A stretch of 64,000 nt of DNA from Pleionea sediminis (GTDB lineage Bacteria; Pseudomonadota; Gammaproteobacteria; Enterobacterales; Kangiellaceae): positions 1-64,000 of the forward strand of contig NZ_SUNB01000003.1 in NCBI RefSeq assembly GCF_007570825.1. The letters are read 5' to 3'. How positions within the stretch are numbered: position 1 is the first letter of the stretch; every line of letters begins with the position of its first letter. A model generated the notes under the pieces. It saw only the letters and a list, made by a program, of their open reading frames with translations. It did no database searches and was not told where the DNA came from. Of the stretch, positions 35,167 to 44,620 are shown one piece after another. A program made the position numbers and the translations under genes.

Positions 35167-35369
35167 ACCATTACCTGATGACCAAACACCCAACAACAAA
35201 AACCTATCGCATGCGGTTTAGTTATTTTGATATAAATCGAAGATCAAATAGTTCGAAGGAGCGACGGGACCGATTCTTTAGTGGCTTAAAGCTTAATCGG
35301 TTTTAAATCGCCCAGTGCAATCAATTAGTAGTGTGCTAAATGCAATTCCGGTTTGCCAATAGCCGATAG

Positions 35370-35639
35370 TTATATCCCTATTCGACTGAACAAATCACTC
35401 AGTTTACTGACCCATTCTGTTAACACTGGATGTTCGGTTTCAAAATGTTCCGCCACTGCCGCGAGTTGTTCTACCAAAAACTCATCAGGTTCTGGAACCG
35501 AGTCTGGGTTGGCGAGAAGTGCACGAATCTGATGACGAGCTTTGCGAATATCAGTGGCCACAGTGGGATCATCTGAATCCAGCTCATTCAATTGCTGCTC
35601 AAACGCTTGCAGAATAAAGATTAGATCATTCGACGGCAT
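35370..35639 (-). CDS. DUF4404-family protein
   Basis: This 89-residue helical protein ends in FETEHPVLTEWVSKLSDLFS, a pattern I associate with DUF4404, and begins with an amphipathic helix (LQAFEQQLNELD). The ATG has a strong AGGGGAG ribosome site. It has no signal peptide or membrane segment. The function is unknown. It stands between proB and a DUF3016-like gene with gaps of about 200 bases either side. Confidence 0.75.
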   Translation of the reverse strand: MPSNDLIFILQAFEQQLNELDSDDPTVATDIRKARHQIRALLANPDSVPEPDEFLVEQLAAVAEHFETEHPVLTEWVSKLSDLFSRIGI

Positions 35640-35834
35640 ATGGCTCCCCTAAAAAGTTTTTGGGTTCTCTAGTTAAAATTTAGTCCAGGTTTTGCAGTAA
35701 ATAAACTCGAAAAACTTAAAAAACAGCATATTCTGTCTTATTATTAACAGAATTGACCAAAATCAAACTTATGAGCATCAAAGCTAAAACATTATCGTCG
35801 ACAGGCTTAGGTAATCACTATTCTTTCGAAATGC

Positions 35835-36377
35835 TTATTGATAGAGATCTGACAACCATTTTTCCAGCAAAGCGGTTTCATAATATAAAGTATCTCTACT
35901 CCGGCTTCTGCTCTCTATACTATTGACGCGTTCATTTTTTTTCAGCGACTCTTTGCCTTCGCGGATCACTTTTCCAGATTCATCTTTTAAGACATAGTTA
36001 AATTCGATGCGTACCCGAACCAAATCTCTAAGTACTCGGTACCCTCTTCCGGTTGAACTGTATTCTATCCGACCCGCCCGATCGACATCAGTGAATTGAA
36101 TACTCAGTTGATGACCAGATTTTAAATATTGCTCACCTTTATCATGTAAGTAACCATCGAGTTCTTCCTGAATCAAAGTGACGGACTGCTTACGAGATCG
36201 CTCGGTGGACTGAATATCGTCAAACTTAATTGGATCAAGATAATCCGTTTTGATCTCGGCCAAACTCCAGCTAGACATCGCCAACATGCTGACCAATGCC
36301 AATCCCTTTATCGACCAACCTTTACGATACAATTGTCGACTCTGTATCTGACGAGTTGTTTTGCGGTTGAGTTTCAT
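35835..36377 (-). CDS. Exported DUF3016-like protein
   Basis: The N-terminus is a long basic region followed by a hydrophobic signal peptide (GLALVSMLAMSSWSLA, cleavage near residue 40). The mature part contains YLDPIKFDDI, a QFTDVDRAGRIEY motif typical of DUF3016, and RVRIEFNYVLKDESGKV. It is probably periplasmic. The ATG has GAGGTAA upstream. The gene diverges from the TPR pseudo-kinase gene. Confidence 0.75.
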   Translation of the reverse strand: MKLNRKTTRQIQSRQLYRKGWSIKGLALVSMLAMSSWSLAEIKTDYLDPIKFDDIQSTERSRKQSVTLIQEELDGYLHDKGEQYLKSGHQLSIQFTDVDRAGRIEYSSTGRGYRVLRDLVRVRIEFNYVLKDESGKVIREGKESLKKNERVNSIESRSRSRDTLYYETALLEKWLSDLYQ

Positions 36378-36582
36378 AATTTACCTCACAAAAAGAATCT
36401 CTTCATTCTCAATCTACACCCTATCCCAGCCAATTACAAGAGCACTTTTTCTTTATTAATTAATTACTTACGGTTTGTAAACCTATATTGAGTCATAACG
36501 TTAATAGGTCATTAAATGAATATTTGATCTTGAGAATCTTAGCCGTCTCCTTTATTGTTGGCGCAACCAACTTGTCGACACG

Positions 36583-38643
36583 ATGTTTCCAGTGAACAGG
36601 CAGCAACTGGCTCTATATTTAATTGTTATTTTGGCTTTCATCTCGGCTCACGCCGATGATGTTGACCTTCTGCACGCCCAAATTTTTGAAACGGCCGATC
36701 GCGCTGCAGAACTTATTTACCAAGACCCCAAACAAGCAAGCATGGTGGCGGATCAGGCGATTAATGACTTGAAAAGCTCTCCTAATATTGAGCTTTATTA
36801 TCGCCTTAATTTAATTAAATCCGATGCCTTCGTTGAGCAAAATTTACTTGAGCAATCGCTTCAAACATTGCAAAACCTGCTTACCCAAGTTCAAAGTAAT
36901 GATTTACCCATGTACAAAGCGCAAGTTTTATCGCGCATGGGTGAAGTATTCTGGTATCAAGGGAAGATTTATGAAGCCATCGATCATTTGGAACGAAGCC
37001 TGAATCTTTATCAGGCAGCTGGATACAAAAAGGAAATCTCAAGTGGGTTAAATAATATTGGTATCATGTATCGTCACTTGGGAGACTATGATAAAGCACT
37101 CAATTACTTGTTAAAGTCACTCTCCTACAAAGAGTCGCTGGGTGATAAATCAGCAATGGCATCAACCTTAAATAATATTGGTGTACTCTACTATTTTCTA
37201 CAAAAATACGATCAAGCAATTGAGCAATACAATAAATCGATTGAGCTCTACCAAGAAGTCAATGAACACGACAATCTAGCTGATCCTTTTAACAATAAAG
37301 GCCAAGCTCTTGAAAAACTGGGACAGTTAACCGACGCGATAGAACTCTACCAAAAGTCTTTGGTCATCGAGCAAGATAGCCACAATAAACGCGGCCAAGG
37401 GTATTCCCACTCAAATATTGGGGCTGTGTTACGCAAGCTTGGTCGGTTGGAAGAAGCACAAATTCAACTCGAGCGCGCGTTAACTCTTGCCCGTGAATCT
37501 AAAGTACCTTCGGTTGAAACGGAGGCCTTATTACAATTAGGACTTTTACACGCCGATCTCGGCGAATCCAATCGAGCTATTGAGAGTTTGCAACAAGGTT
37601 TAAGTATTGCACGAGACACGACAGAAAAAGAAAAAATTAAAACCTTTCACTTTCAATTATCGAAATTGTTTGAAACCAAAGGCCTGTATAAAGAGGCACT
37701 ACAACATTACCGCGACTACAAAGTTATCGCAGACCAACTTTCAAACTCCGATCGCAAAGACCGCATAACTCGACTCGAGTTTAAAAATAAATTGGACAAA
37801 CGAGAACAAGAGATCCAGCTGTTAAAACAAGAAAACGAAATTAAGTCGTTACAAGTCAAAAATTCTAAGTTTGAAAAACAAATGACACTCGGGCTTAGCG
37901 CCTTATCTTTCGTGGTTTTTGCGTTAATGATTGGTATCATTTACCATCGTAAAAAACTCAACCGTGAAAGAGAGATTTCCGATCAACTGGCTCAACTGGA
38001 TGATTTGAAGTCGCAGTTTTTCTCACAGACGTCGGCCGAGTTGCTAACACCAATTCAACAAATTCATCATCTGTCCGATGAAATGCTGCAATCGCTAAAT
38101 CAATCATCCAGCGAATTCAAAAAAATGCGGACCATCGATAACCAAAGTTCCAAATTGAACTTGTTGATACGCAACTTACTCGATTTCAGTGCCGATCGTG
38201 GCAAGTCACTATCTCTCAATTTAAAACCAGTCAATTTTTACGACATCACTCATCAAGTTGTCGAACTATGTCTCGACAGCCAAAATGACTTATCCATCAG
38301 TTTCGTTAATCAAGTGACTAAAGAAATTCCCAAAGTTAAAGCCGATGCAGAGCGTATAAAGCAAGTATTTTTTAATGTTTGCAGTACTGTATTTGGACAT
38401 ATTACCTCGGGAAATATTTACCTTCATGCTATTCCGCTTGATAATCGCTTAATCATTCGAGTATCCAGTCAAGATCTCAGTGAACGAACGAACCAGTTGC
38501 ACTTTGAGTCGATTGATGTGAATGAGTTAAACAGCTTTCAAATGAAATTATCTTTACGACTGATAGAGCTGCATGAAGGCGAATTATGGATTGAAAATCA
38601 ACCGCCCGAGTTTACCGTTTGTTTTACCTTACCTATCTACTAG
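36583..38643 (+). CDS. TPR protein with membrane helix and degenerate histidine-kinase module
   Basis: The 686-residue product starts with a signal peptide (LALYLIVILAFISAHADD). TPRs, with repeated LNNIGVxYxxLxxYDxAI patterns, span about 30-380. A coiled coil and a membrane segment (about 435-455) lead to a cytoplasmic histidine-kinase-like module. Its H-box reads TSAELLTP, with Ala485 where the phospho-accepting His should be. The ATPase N-box and G-boxes are also eroded: NVCSTVFGH replaces the usual N-x-x-x-N pattern, and no DxGxG is present. Its overall shape matches sensor kinases with periplasmic TPRs, but catalysis looks lost. A scaffold or ligand-coupled signalling role is inferred. 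Confidence 0.88.
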   Translation: MFPVNRQQLALYLIVILAFISAHADDVDLLHAQIFETADRAAELIYQDPKQASMVADQAINDLKSSPNIELYYRLNLIKSDAFVEQNLLEQSLQTLQNLLTQVQSNDLPMYKAQVLSRMGEVFWYQGKIYEAIDHLERSLNLYQAAGYKKEISSGLNNIGIMYRHLGDYDKALNYLLKSLSYKESLGDKSAMASTLNNIGVLYYFLQKYDQAIEQYNKSIELYQEVNEHDNLADPFNNKGQALEKLGQLTDAIELYQKSLVIEQDSHNKRGQGYSHSNIGAVLRKLGRLEEAQIQLERALTLARESKVPSVETEALLQLGLLHADLGESNRAIESLQQGLSIARDTTEKEKIKTFHFQLSKLFETKGLYKEALQHYRDYKVIADQLSNSDRKDRITRLEFKNKLDKREQEIQLLKQENEIKSLQVKNSKFEKQMTLGLSALSFVVFALMIGIIYHRKKLNREREISDQLAQLDDLKSQFFSQTSAELLTPIQQIHHLSDEMLQSLNQSSSEFKKMRTIDNQSSKLNLLIRNLLDFSADRGKSLSLNLKPVNFYDITHQVVELCLDSQNDLSISFVNQVTKEIPKVKADAERIKQVFFNVCSTVFGHITSGNIYLHAIPLDNRLIIRVSSQDLSERTNQLHFESIDVNELNSFQMKLSLRLIELHEGELWIENQPPEFTVCFTLPIY

Positions 38644-38665
38644 ACTTAACCATGAGAACTACATT

Positions 38666-38989
38666 ATGACACATGGCGAACATCATGCCGATGACCCCGA
38701 AATTCTCGCAGCAAAAATCAATAGTGAAACCGCCATTGTAGAATGGAAAGAATTAGAAGTTTTATTTGCGCGCGGCAAAGTATTTGTTGTTGATGACTCT
38801 CTCGATCTGGTTAAAACTGCCCTGGCAGTAACCAACGACGACAAAAAACTCGTTGAAAGCTACATGAATAAGCGACAGCTGTTTCAACCCGACATCAATT
38901 GGGTAAAAAATACTTGCAAGCCTACGACTCCGTTCTGGGCATCCGTTGTTGCGCCATTTGTCTTTATTCAAAAGCAAGGAGAATCATAG
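38666..38989 (+). CDS. DUF2288-family protein
   Basis: The start is the ATG at 38666, with GAGAA upstream. This 107-residue protein has features I associate with DUF2288: AAKINSETAIVEWKELEVLF near the start, LFARGKVFVVD, and a C-terminal TPFWASVVAPFVFIQ. It is soluble and of unknown function. It follows the TPR pseudo-kinase gene by 22 bases, and the esterase gene begins 1 base after its stop, so the three may be one transcript. Confidence 0.8.
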   Translation: MTHGEHHADDPEILAAKINSETAIVEWKELEVLFARGKVFVVDDSLDLVKTALAVTNDDKKLVESYMNKRQLFQPDINWVKNTCKPTTPFWASVVAPFVFIQKQGES

Positions 38990-38990
38990 C

Positions 38991-39617
38991 TTGAATTTGC
39001 CGCTGACCCCATTCGTAAAAATTGGCTTAATTTTAATTTTTTTCATTGGGCTATGGAGCTGCTCCTCTCAAGAGACGCAACTAAAACCTTTGTATGACAA
39101 CGACACCATTGTTGCTCTTGGAGATAGTCTAACGTTTGGCACCGGTGCCAAACCCGAATACAGTTATCCAACTCAACTCTCACAGTTAATAGGATGGCAA
39201 GTCGTTAATGAAGGAACTCCCGGAGATAAAACTGAAGATATTCTCGCGCGTCTAGATCGAGTGTTAAAGACTCACCAGCCCAAACTGGTCATCCTCTGTA
39301 TTGGCGGCAATGATTTTTTACGGAAAGTGCCCAAGACAATCATTCGCAGTAATATTGAAAGAATAATCGACACTGTGCGACAGTCAAATAGTCAAATTAT
39401 GTTGATTGCCGTACCCGAGCCTGGATTATTTCTCAGTGATTCAGAGCTCTACCTTTCCTTGACTGACACTCACAATGTCGCTCTATTGGAAGATGTTTTG
39501 TCAGACTATTTATCAGAGGATGACTTAAAAGCGGATGCCATACATTTAAATGCACAAGGTTATAAACAATTGGCTGTAGATATTTTCGATTTTCTTAAAA
39601 ATCGTGGAGCATTGTAG
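38991..39617 (+). CDS. SGNH/GDSL esterase, lipoprotein, TTG start
   Basis: The best start is TTG at 38991, one base after the DUF2288 stop, with AAGGAG nine bases upstream. The product begins MNLPLTPFVKIGLILIFFIG and has a lipobox-like LWSC, so it is probably a lipoprotein. The four SGNH blocks are visible: ALGDSLTFG (nucleophile Ser), NEGTPGDKT, IGGNDFL and DAIHLNAQGY (catalytic Asp-His). It resembles TesA/arylesterase enzymes that hydrolyse acyl esters or thioesters. Confidence 0.88.
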   Translation: MNLPLTPFVKIGLILIFFIGLWSCSSQETQLKPLYDNDTIVALGDSLTFGTGAKPEYSYPTQLSQLIGWQVVNEGTPGDKTEDILARLDRVLKTHQPKLVILCIGGNDFLRKVPKTIIRSNIERIIDTVRQSNSQIMLIAVPEPGLFLSDSELYLSLTDTHNVALLEDVLSDYLSEDDLKADAIHLNAQGYKQLAVDIFDFLKNRGAL

Positions 39618-39786
39618 TTCTAGAGGTTGACTCGCGTTACTTCTATTAAAACCTTGACGTTTATTTTATAGATATCCATTCTTTATTGACTGACTTTCTT
39701 TGGTCGTCGTTTTTCTTAGCTTTTAACAGCGATAAAACTGCGGTAATTCAAATAATTTCATCAGCGAAATTAAACACTATTATCAA

Positions 39787-39945
39787 TTAAAATAATACAT
39801 TCAGCATCAGCGTAACAAATGCTTCACCAGAATTTTCGATCATTTGTGTTTCTGGAAAACGATCAACTGTTGCATAAATAAATAATGAACTTACCGCAAA
39901 GATACCCAAGCTCACTCTATCAACCCACTTTCTTACCGACTTCAT
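39787..39945 (-). CDS. Small single-span membrane protein, 52 aa
   Basis: An ATG at 39945 follows a strong AAGGAG site at about the ideal distance. The 52-residue product begins MKSVRKWVDRVS and has one hydrophobic segment (LGIFAVSSLFIYA) followed by a polar stretch and a hydrophobic end. I do not recognise it. It lies downstream of the ABC transporter operon on the same strand, beyond a terminator hairpin. The ribosome site is the main reason to believe it. Confidence 0.5.
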   Translation of the reverse strand: MKSVRKWVDRVSLGIFAVSSLFIYATVDRFPETQMIENSGEAFVTLMLNVLF

Positions 39946-39986
39946 TTTAAACTCCTTAGTACCTAGAATTATAAAACCGATTAAAA

Positions 39987-40012
39987 GGTGACCGTCTTCG
40001 GTCACCTTTTTT
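39987..40012. terminator. Bidirectional intrinsic terminator
   Basis: GGTGACC (39987-39993) pairs with GGTCACC (40000-40006) across a 6-base loop. T-runs flank it on both strands (TTTTTT at 40007-40012 on plus, AAAA at 39983-39986 giving T on minus). It ends the GntR-ABC operon, whose last stop is at 40017. Confidence 0.8.
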
Positions 40013-40016
40013 ATGT

Positions 40017-40889
40017 TTAATAGCTATCGTCTCTAAATCGACGAATATAAACTGCAAGACCAATAAACATCGCAGCAACCACAAGTCCAATCCAAAAGCC
40101 GCTCGATTGCATCAACGTAAATGGATGACCACTTTCAATAGTACCTTGTACAATATACTCAATCTGAGAAAAGTGTTGTCCTATCAATTTCGCAAAATGA
40201 GCAGAGCGCAATATCATCCCTTCGACTAGCATAATACCTAGAGGTGCAAACACTGCGATTAAAAAAGCCGAACGTTTTGCTATTGCTGAGACAAACCACA
40301 ACCAGCCTAATACCGGAGCCATCCACAATCCGACCATCAACGCGATGGCAATATCATTAAACATAACTGTTAATAATGAAGATTCCGCCCATAAAATTGA
40401 CCAAGCGGACCCACCATTCATCCAGATCACTGGAGTGAATAAAATAAGTGACAATAATTGTGTTGCTAAAGCAACTAACGCAGTAATTAAGGGTGCAACA
40501 ACCATCGCCGTAAATACTTTAGACATCACTGTTTGCAAATCAGAAACTGGCATTGATTTCCAAAACAAAATACTCCGGTCCTGGCGATCGTTGTACAAAC
40601 TGCCTAATGAATAGAAGAACAGTACAAACAACATTCCTATCAATAAGGGACCACCCATCATTGCCTGGATAACCAACGCTATCTTTTTGCCCTCAAATCC
40701 TTCCACGTCGGGCATTTCCATTTTTATGACATCATCGAGTCCTTCACCAGAAATAAACATTTGCCCGGAAATCAATCCAACTATCAGTGAAAAGATCATA
40801 ACTGCACTAATCACCAGAGGAGCCAGAGTCAAACTTTTATTTTCCCATGTTTCGCGTAACACCAAAGTTTTAAACGTGGTTATATTCAT
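40017..40889 (-). CDS. ABC transporter permease (ABC-2 type)
   Basis: About six membrane segments with a large periplasmic or cytoplasmic loop in 290 aa. The central LYNDRQDRSILFWKSMPVSD segment is typical of ABC-2 exporter permeases of the GntR-linked class. It overlaps the ATPase gene by 4 bases (ATGA) and is the last gene of the gntR-ATPase-permease operon, followed by a terminator. The exported substrate is unknown; relatives are tied to antibiotic or cell-envelope stress. Confidence 0.88.
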   Translation of the reverse strand: MNITTFKTLVLRETWENKSLTLAPLVISAVMIFSLIVGLISGQMFISGEGLDDVIKMEMPDVEGFEGKKIALVIQAMMGGPLLIGMLFVLFFYSLGSLYNDRQDRSILFWKSMPVSDLQTVMSKVFTAMVVAPLITALVALATQLLSLILFTPVIWMNGGSAWSILWAESSLLTVMFNDIAIALMVGLWMAPVLGWLWFVSAIAKRSAFLIAVFAPLGIMLVEGMILRSAHFAKLIGQHFSQIEYIVQGTIESGHPFTLMQSSGFWIGLVVAAMFIGLAVYIRRFRDDSY

Positions 40890-41743
40890 GCCTGGGCTCC
40901 TTTCATTTTTGCAACAAACAAGTCAGCAACACTAGGGCGATGAATTTCGCCAAGATTTTGCGCAACTTCAGCATCAATGCCATCAAACAAAAAGACCTTC
41001 CGTCCAAATACGTCGCGTTCTGCAATTGGATTGTATTGCTTTGCCTGCTCAGCCACTTCTTGAGAAACCATAACTTCAACAAAACGCTCGCTGACTTCGT
41101 CCATGGTTGAGTTCAAAATAAACTCGCCATCTTTAATAAACATTAAATCCGTTAATAAATTCTCAACTTCTTCAACCTGATGGGTTGTCACGATTATCGA
41201 ACGATTTTCATCATAAAACTCACTCAAAAGCTCGTGATAAAATTCTTTGCGATATAAAATATCAAGCCCTAATGTTGGTTCATCTAAAACCAGAAGTTCA
41301 ACATCGATGGCTAACACCAAAGCAAGATGCAACTGCGTTACCATCCCTTTTGATAACTGCCCAACACGACTGCGCATTGATATTTTTGTTTTACCTAAAA
41401 AGCGTTCAGCCTTATGACGGTCAAACATCGGATGAACACCTTCAACAAAATCCAATGCCTGAGAAACTTTCAACCAACGAGGCAGAACGGCAACATCAGC
41501 GATAAAACACACTTTTTGCATTAATTTGTGACGCTCTTTACGCGGATCAAAACCAAATACATCGAGATGACCTTGGAAAGTCGTAAGACCTAAAATCGCC
41601 TTTAACGCCGTTGTTTTTCCTGCACCGTTAGGACCAATTAGACCAACAATGCGTCCGCGATCCACGGTAAAATCGACGGATTTTAAGGCGTCAAAACTGC
41701 CGTATGACTTACTAAGTCCCTTCGCCGTAACGATACGACTCAT
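40886..41743 (-). CDS. ABC transporter ATP-binding protein
   Basis: This 285-residue ATPase has Walker A GPNGAGKTT, a Walker B LLVLDEPTLGLD, and switch His in VTTHQVEE. The signature reads LSKGM rather than the usual LSGGQ, a common variant in this subclass. It overlaps the regulator gene and the permease gene by 4 bases each, so the three are tightly coupled. It would power the adjacent ABC-2 permease at the inner membrane. Confidence 0.92.
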   Translation of the reverse strand: MSRIVTAKGLSKSYGSFDALKSVDFTVDRGRIVGLIGPNGAGKTTALKAILGLTTFQGHLDVFGFDPRKERHKLMQKVCFIADVAVLPRWLKVSQALDFVEGVHPMFDRHKAERFLGKTKISMRSRVGQLSKGMVTQLHLALVLAIDVELLVLDEPTLGLDILYRKEFYHELLSEFYDENRSIIVTTHQVEEVENLLTDLMFIKDGEFILNSTMDEVSERFVEVMVSQEVAEQAKQYNPIAERDVFGRKVFLFDGIDAEVAQNLGEIHRPSVADLFVAKMKGAQA

Positions 41744-42117
41744 GCGTTATCTCCTTTCGATTGCTTTGATATTTCATCTAACAGCTCTGAAGCGGTTAAA
41801 CCTAATCGTAAAATCTTTTCAATGATTAATGGCCATTCGTCTCTTAGAAATTGCTCTCGTTCACGAGAAAGCAATCTTTCGCGCGCACCTTCTTGAACAA
41901 ACATTCCAACTCCTCGCTTCTTTTCCACCAATTCGTCATCAACTAATTCCTGATAAGCTTTCGATACAGTAATTGGATTCAGCTGAAATTCGGCGGAGAT
42001 TTGGCGTACTGACGGTAACGCATCCCCCTCTTTCAACTCCCTATCCAGAATCGAAGCAATCACTTTGTCTCTTAGTTGGCGATAAATTGGTTGGTTGTCG
42101 TTCCAATTTGCCTGCAT
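41740..42117 (-). CDS. GntR-family regulator (YtrA type)
   Basis: A 125-residue regulator with the GntR winged helix at about 10-78 (QPIYRQLRDKVIASIL ... LPSVRQISAEFQLNPITVSKAYQELVDDELV) and only a short C-terminal helical region, as in the YtrA subfamily. Such regulators usually repress the ABC operon they lead and respond to cell-envelope antibiotics. Here it is the first gene, overlapping the ATPase gene by 4 bases. An operator should lie in 42118-42415. Confidence 0.92.
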   Translation of the reverse strand: MQANWNDNQPIYRQLRDKVIASILDRELKEGDALPSVRQISAEFQLNPITVSKAYQELVDDELVEKKRGVGMFVQEGARERLLSREREQFLRDEWPLIIEKILRLGLTASELLDEISKQSKGDNA

Positions 42118-42415
42118 GCTCTATTCACCTTTAATATTAAATTGAGTTTGCTCTGGTTATCCGCCCCATTGGCACCGAATTTCAAGAACTAAACCAAATC
42201 CACCGAACCGGTGTTGTATTTCACTATAACACCATATCAGTAACACACAAGCTTAAATTGCTTAAATTTTGACATAAGAAAAAGAAAAGGCGACTATCTA
42301 TCTGTTTTTAAACGATTATTAAACCGTTTCAAATATGTAACAAATGTTATGTTTTACGCCATAGGGTGTGTTAGGATTTGCCCTTTCTGGCCATATAAGC
42401 CCTGAAAATATCTCA

Positions 42416-43366
42416 ATGAGTCAAAATTTTGTGAGTAGACAACCAGCCCATCCAATCATTTTTGCAACCCTCATTGTCATTGGGGGGCTGGCAATTTTCT
42501 TAGGTTATCTAAATGCTGGACTCGCCTTACTGGTGGGTTTGGTTATTGCGCTAGTCTTAAGGCATTCATTTACGGGGTATTGCCGCAAATATTCTGCTAT
42601 GGCTTTAAAAACAGCGATCGTCGGTATGGGATTTGGGCTAAATATCCAGCAGGTGATTGCAACAACACAACAGACCTTTCTGGTAACCTTTCTAACGATT
42701 GCAATTGCTATTATTGCAGGAATACTGCTGGTTAAGTTATTACGTGTGCATAAAGAAACGGGAATACTGGTGACTTCCGGTACTGCCATTTGTGGCGGGA
42801 GTGCCATCGCTGCAGTTTCTCAAGTCATCAAAAGTCGTTCCGATCATACGGCAATGGCTGTGACTGTCGTATTTCTACTCAATATTGTCGCATTATACGC
42901 ATTTCCCATTCTCGGAGAATTTTTTGAATTAACACAACATCAGTTTGGTATCTGGGCAGCACTGGCCATTCATGATACGAGCTCAGTTTTAGGCGCAGCC
43001 GCACAGTTCGGACAGGAAGCATTAGAAATAGCAACGACAACAAAACTATTTCGTGCACTCTGGATAATTCCATTGACGTTGCTTGTTGGGTATTGGAATA
43101 AACAACCGGGAGCCAAACCTCATATCCCAATATTTATCGTATTATTCGTCGTTGCTTCTTTGGTCAATAGTTATTTACCATTAGGTGTCATTGCCGATTA
43201 CACCGCACACTTTAGTAAAAAGCTGATGATATTTGCATTGTTTCTTTTAGGTCTAGGGATCACTCCAGATATTGTAAAAAACTTGGATCCAAAACCTTTA
43301 CTGCTGGGAACATTATTGTGGATTACAATAGCTGCAGTATCATTAGTCTTAGTGCTCTATCACTAA
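42416..43366 (+). CDS. yeiH: YeiH-family membrane protein
   Basis: The start is the ATG at 42416. The 316-residue product has about ten membrane segments, with family motifs AMALKTAIVGMGFGLN, TSGTAICGGSAIAA and AIHDTSSVLGAA. YeiH-type proteins are annotated as putative sulfate exporters, and some are linked to sulfonate or taurine use. The activity is not proven here. The divergent GntR operon shares the upstream region. nudC follows after 21 bases. Confidence 0.88.
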   Translation: MSQNFVSRQPAHPIIFATLIVIGGLAIFLGYLNAGLALLVGLVIALVLRHSFTGYCRKYSAMALKTAIVGMGFGLNIQQVIATTQQTFLVTFLTIAIAIIAGILLVKLLRVHKETGILVTSGTAICGGSAIAAVSQVIKSRSDHTAMAVTVVFLLNIVALYAFPILGEFFELTQHQFGIWAALAIHDTSSVLGAAAQFGQEALEIATTTKLFRALWIIPLTLLVGYWNKQPGAKPHIPIFIVLFVVASLVNSYLPLGVIADYTAHFSKKLMIFALFLLGLGITPDIVKNLDPKPLLLGTLLWITIAAVSLVLVLYH

Positions 43367-43387
43367 ACCGATTAAATAGGATGACCT

Positions 43388-44290
43388 ATGTGGAAATTCG
43401 CACATTCAATGCTTGATAGACAATCCCATTTACGGGGTGAAAGTGCACAACTTAAGTTATGGAAAAAGCAAACAGACACACAACTCATTTTATTCAATGA
43501 ACACTACCAAATTCTAATGGCTCCCGACGGAGTACATGCTGCCAATGTGTTTCATAACACGAATAAACCCGGACAGCACCACTGGATTTATCTCGGCCAC
43601 GCGAATAACAAAGCCTGGTTTTGTGCTCAAACCACCCGTCACGATTTCGAGTTAAGTTTTCATCAACAATGGAAAGATCTGCGCCTTGTTTTGCCTATGT
43701 TGGCAGAACCTTACTCATCGGTCATTGCCTATGGTAAAGCGATGTTACATTGGCATAATGGGCATAAGTTTTGCGGTCGTTGCGGCGAATCAACTTATTT
43801 CCACATGGCGGGACACGAACGGTTTTGCCAATCTTGTGAGCAATCGATTTATCCACGAACCGATCCCGCTATTATTGTGTCCGTCACTTTTGGTCAAGAA
43901 TTGTTGTTAGCACGTCAAGCCAACTGGCCAGAAGCCCGATATTCGGTCTTGGCAGGATTTGTTGAACCAGGCGAGTCCTTTGAACAAGCTGTCGAAAGAG
44001 AAGTACGGGAAGAAAGCCAACTCGACGTTAAACAGATTCAATATTTGGGATCACAACCCTGGCCCTTTCCTTGCTCAATTATGATTGGGTTTACCGCGGT
44101 CGCCAAGAGCCAGGACTTTAAACTGTTCGACCAAGAACTCGAACACGCATTGTGGGTTAGTCCCGGCTCAATTGTATCTCAGCTGGAATCCGGCTCAATT
44201 AAGTTGCCAACAGGCGGCTCTATTTCAGGTTATTTGATTGAACATTGGGCACAACAACACGATATTAACCTCGCCAAATATCAAATGTGA
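43388..44290 (+). CDS. nudC: NAD-capped RNA hydrolase / NADH pyrophosphatase NudC
   Basis: NudC splits NADH and removes NAD caps from RNA. The zinc ribbon CGRCGE ... CQSCEQ lies at about 132-152, then YPRTDPAIIV. The Nudix box is in GFVEPGESFEQAVEREVREE, and the NudC hallmark SQPWPFPCSIM follows. At 300 aa it is of normal length. It is 21 bases after yeiH, in the same direction. Confidence 0.95.
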   Translation: MWKFAHSMLDRQSHLRGESAQLKLWKKQTDTQLILFNEHYQILMAPDGVHAANVFHNTNKPGQHHWIYLGHANNKAWFCAQTTRHDFELSFHQQWKDLRLVLPMLAEPYSSVIAYGKAMLHWHNGHKFCGRCGESTYFHMAGHERFCQSCEQSIYPRTDPAIIVSVTFGQELLLARQANWPEARYSVLAGFVEPGESFEQAVEREVREESQLDVKQIQYLGSQPWPFPCSIMIGFTAVAKSQDFKLFDQELEHALWVSPGSIVSQLESGSIKLPTGGSISGYLIEHWAQQHDINLAKYQM

Positions 44291-44332
44291 CCACCGATAA
44301 GCGAACCTTTAATTAAATAAATCATCGAATGC

Positions 44333-44506
44333 TTAATTAACAAAGTCGTTAACTTGCGATTCCAATTGCTTTAGTTCGTTCAGAATCTCAAGCTTTCGCC
44401 ATTTAGGTTCTTCACCCGATTTTTTTAACTCGTCGTAGTTAATTCCTAGTAACTTTCCAAGGGCTTGATAGTCTTTAACAACACCGGAAGATATTTTAGG
44501 ATGCAT
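44333..44506 (-). CDS. Small hypothetical protein, 57 aa
   Basis: The ATG at 44506 follows GGAG at a good distance; a GTG further upstream is less likely. The protein is small, charged and helical (LGKLLGINYDELKKSG, KLEILNELKQLESQ). I do not recognise it. It has no signal peptide. It converges with nudC and diverges from the thioredoxin-like gene. Confidence 0.5.
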   Translation of the reverse strand: MHPKISSGVVKDYQALGKLLGINYDELKKSGEEPKWRKLEILNELKQLESQVNDFVN

Positions 44507-44620
44507 CTGTTTAGTCTCCACTCCATTCGCTTGAGGTTATTTATAGCTCCGGTAGATGACAAATTTGCGACGATTTAATGAACAAAAATTGAAAGACATA
44601 TTGAGAGATAGATAATTGAC

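Noticed and set aside
38946-38990. Longer N-terminus for the SGNH esterase
   Set aside because: It would start at a TTG inside the DUF2288 gene without a ribosome site; the TTG at 38991 has AAGGAG at ideal distance and directly gives a lipoprotein signal.
42269-42300. Sigma-70 promoter for yeiH
   Set aside because: TTGACA is present at 42269-42274, but no acceptable -10 box lies 16-18 bases downstream.
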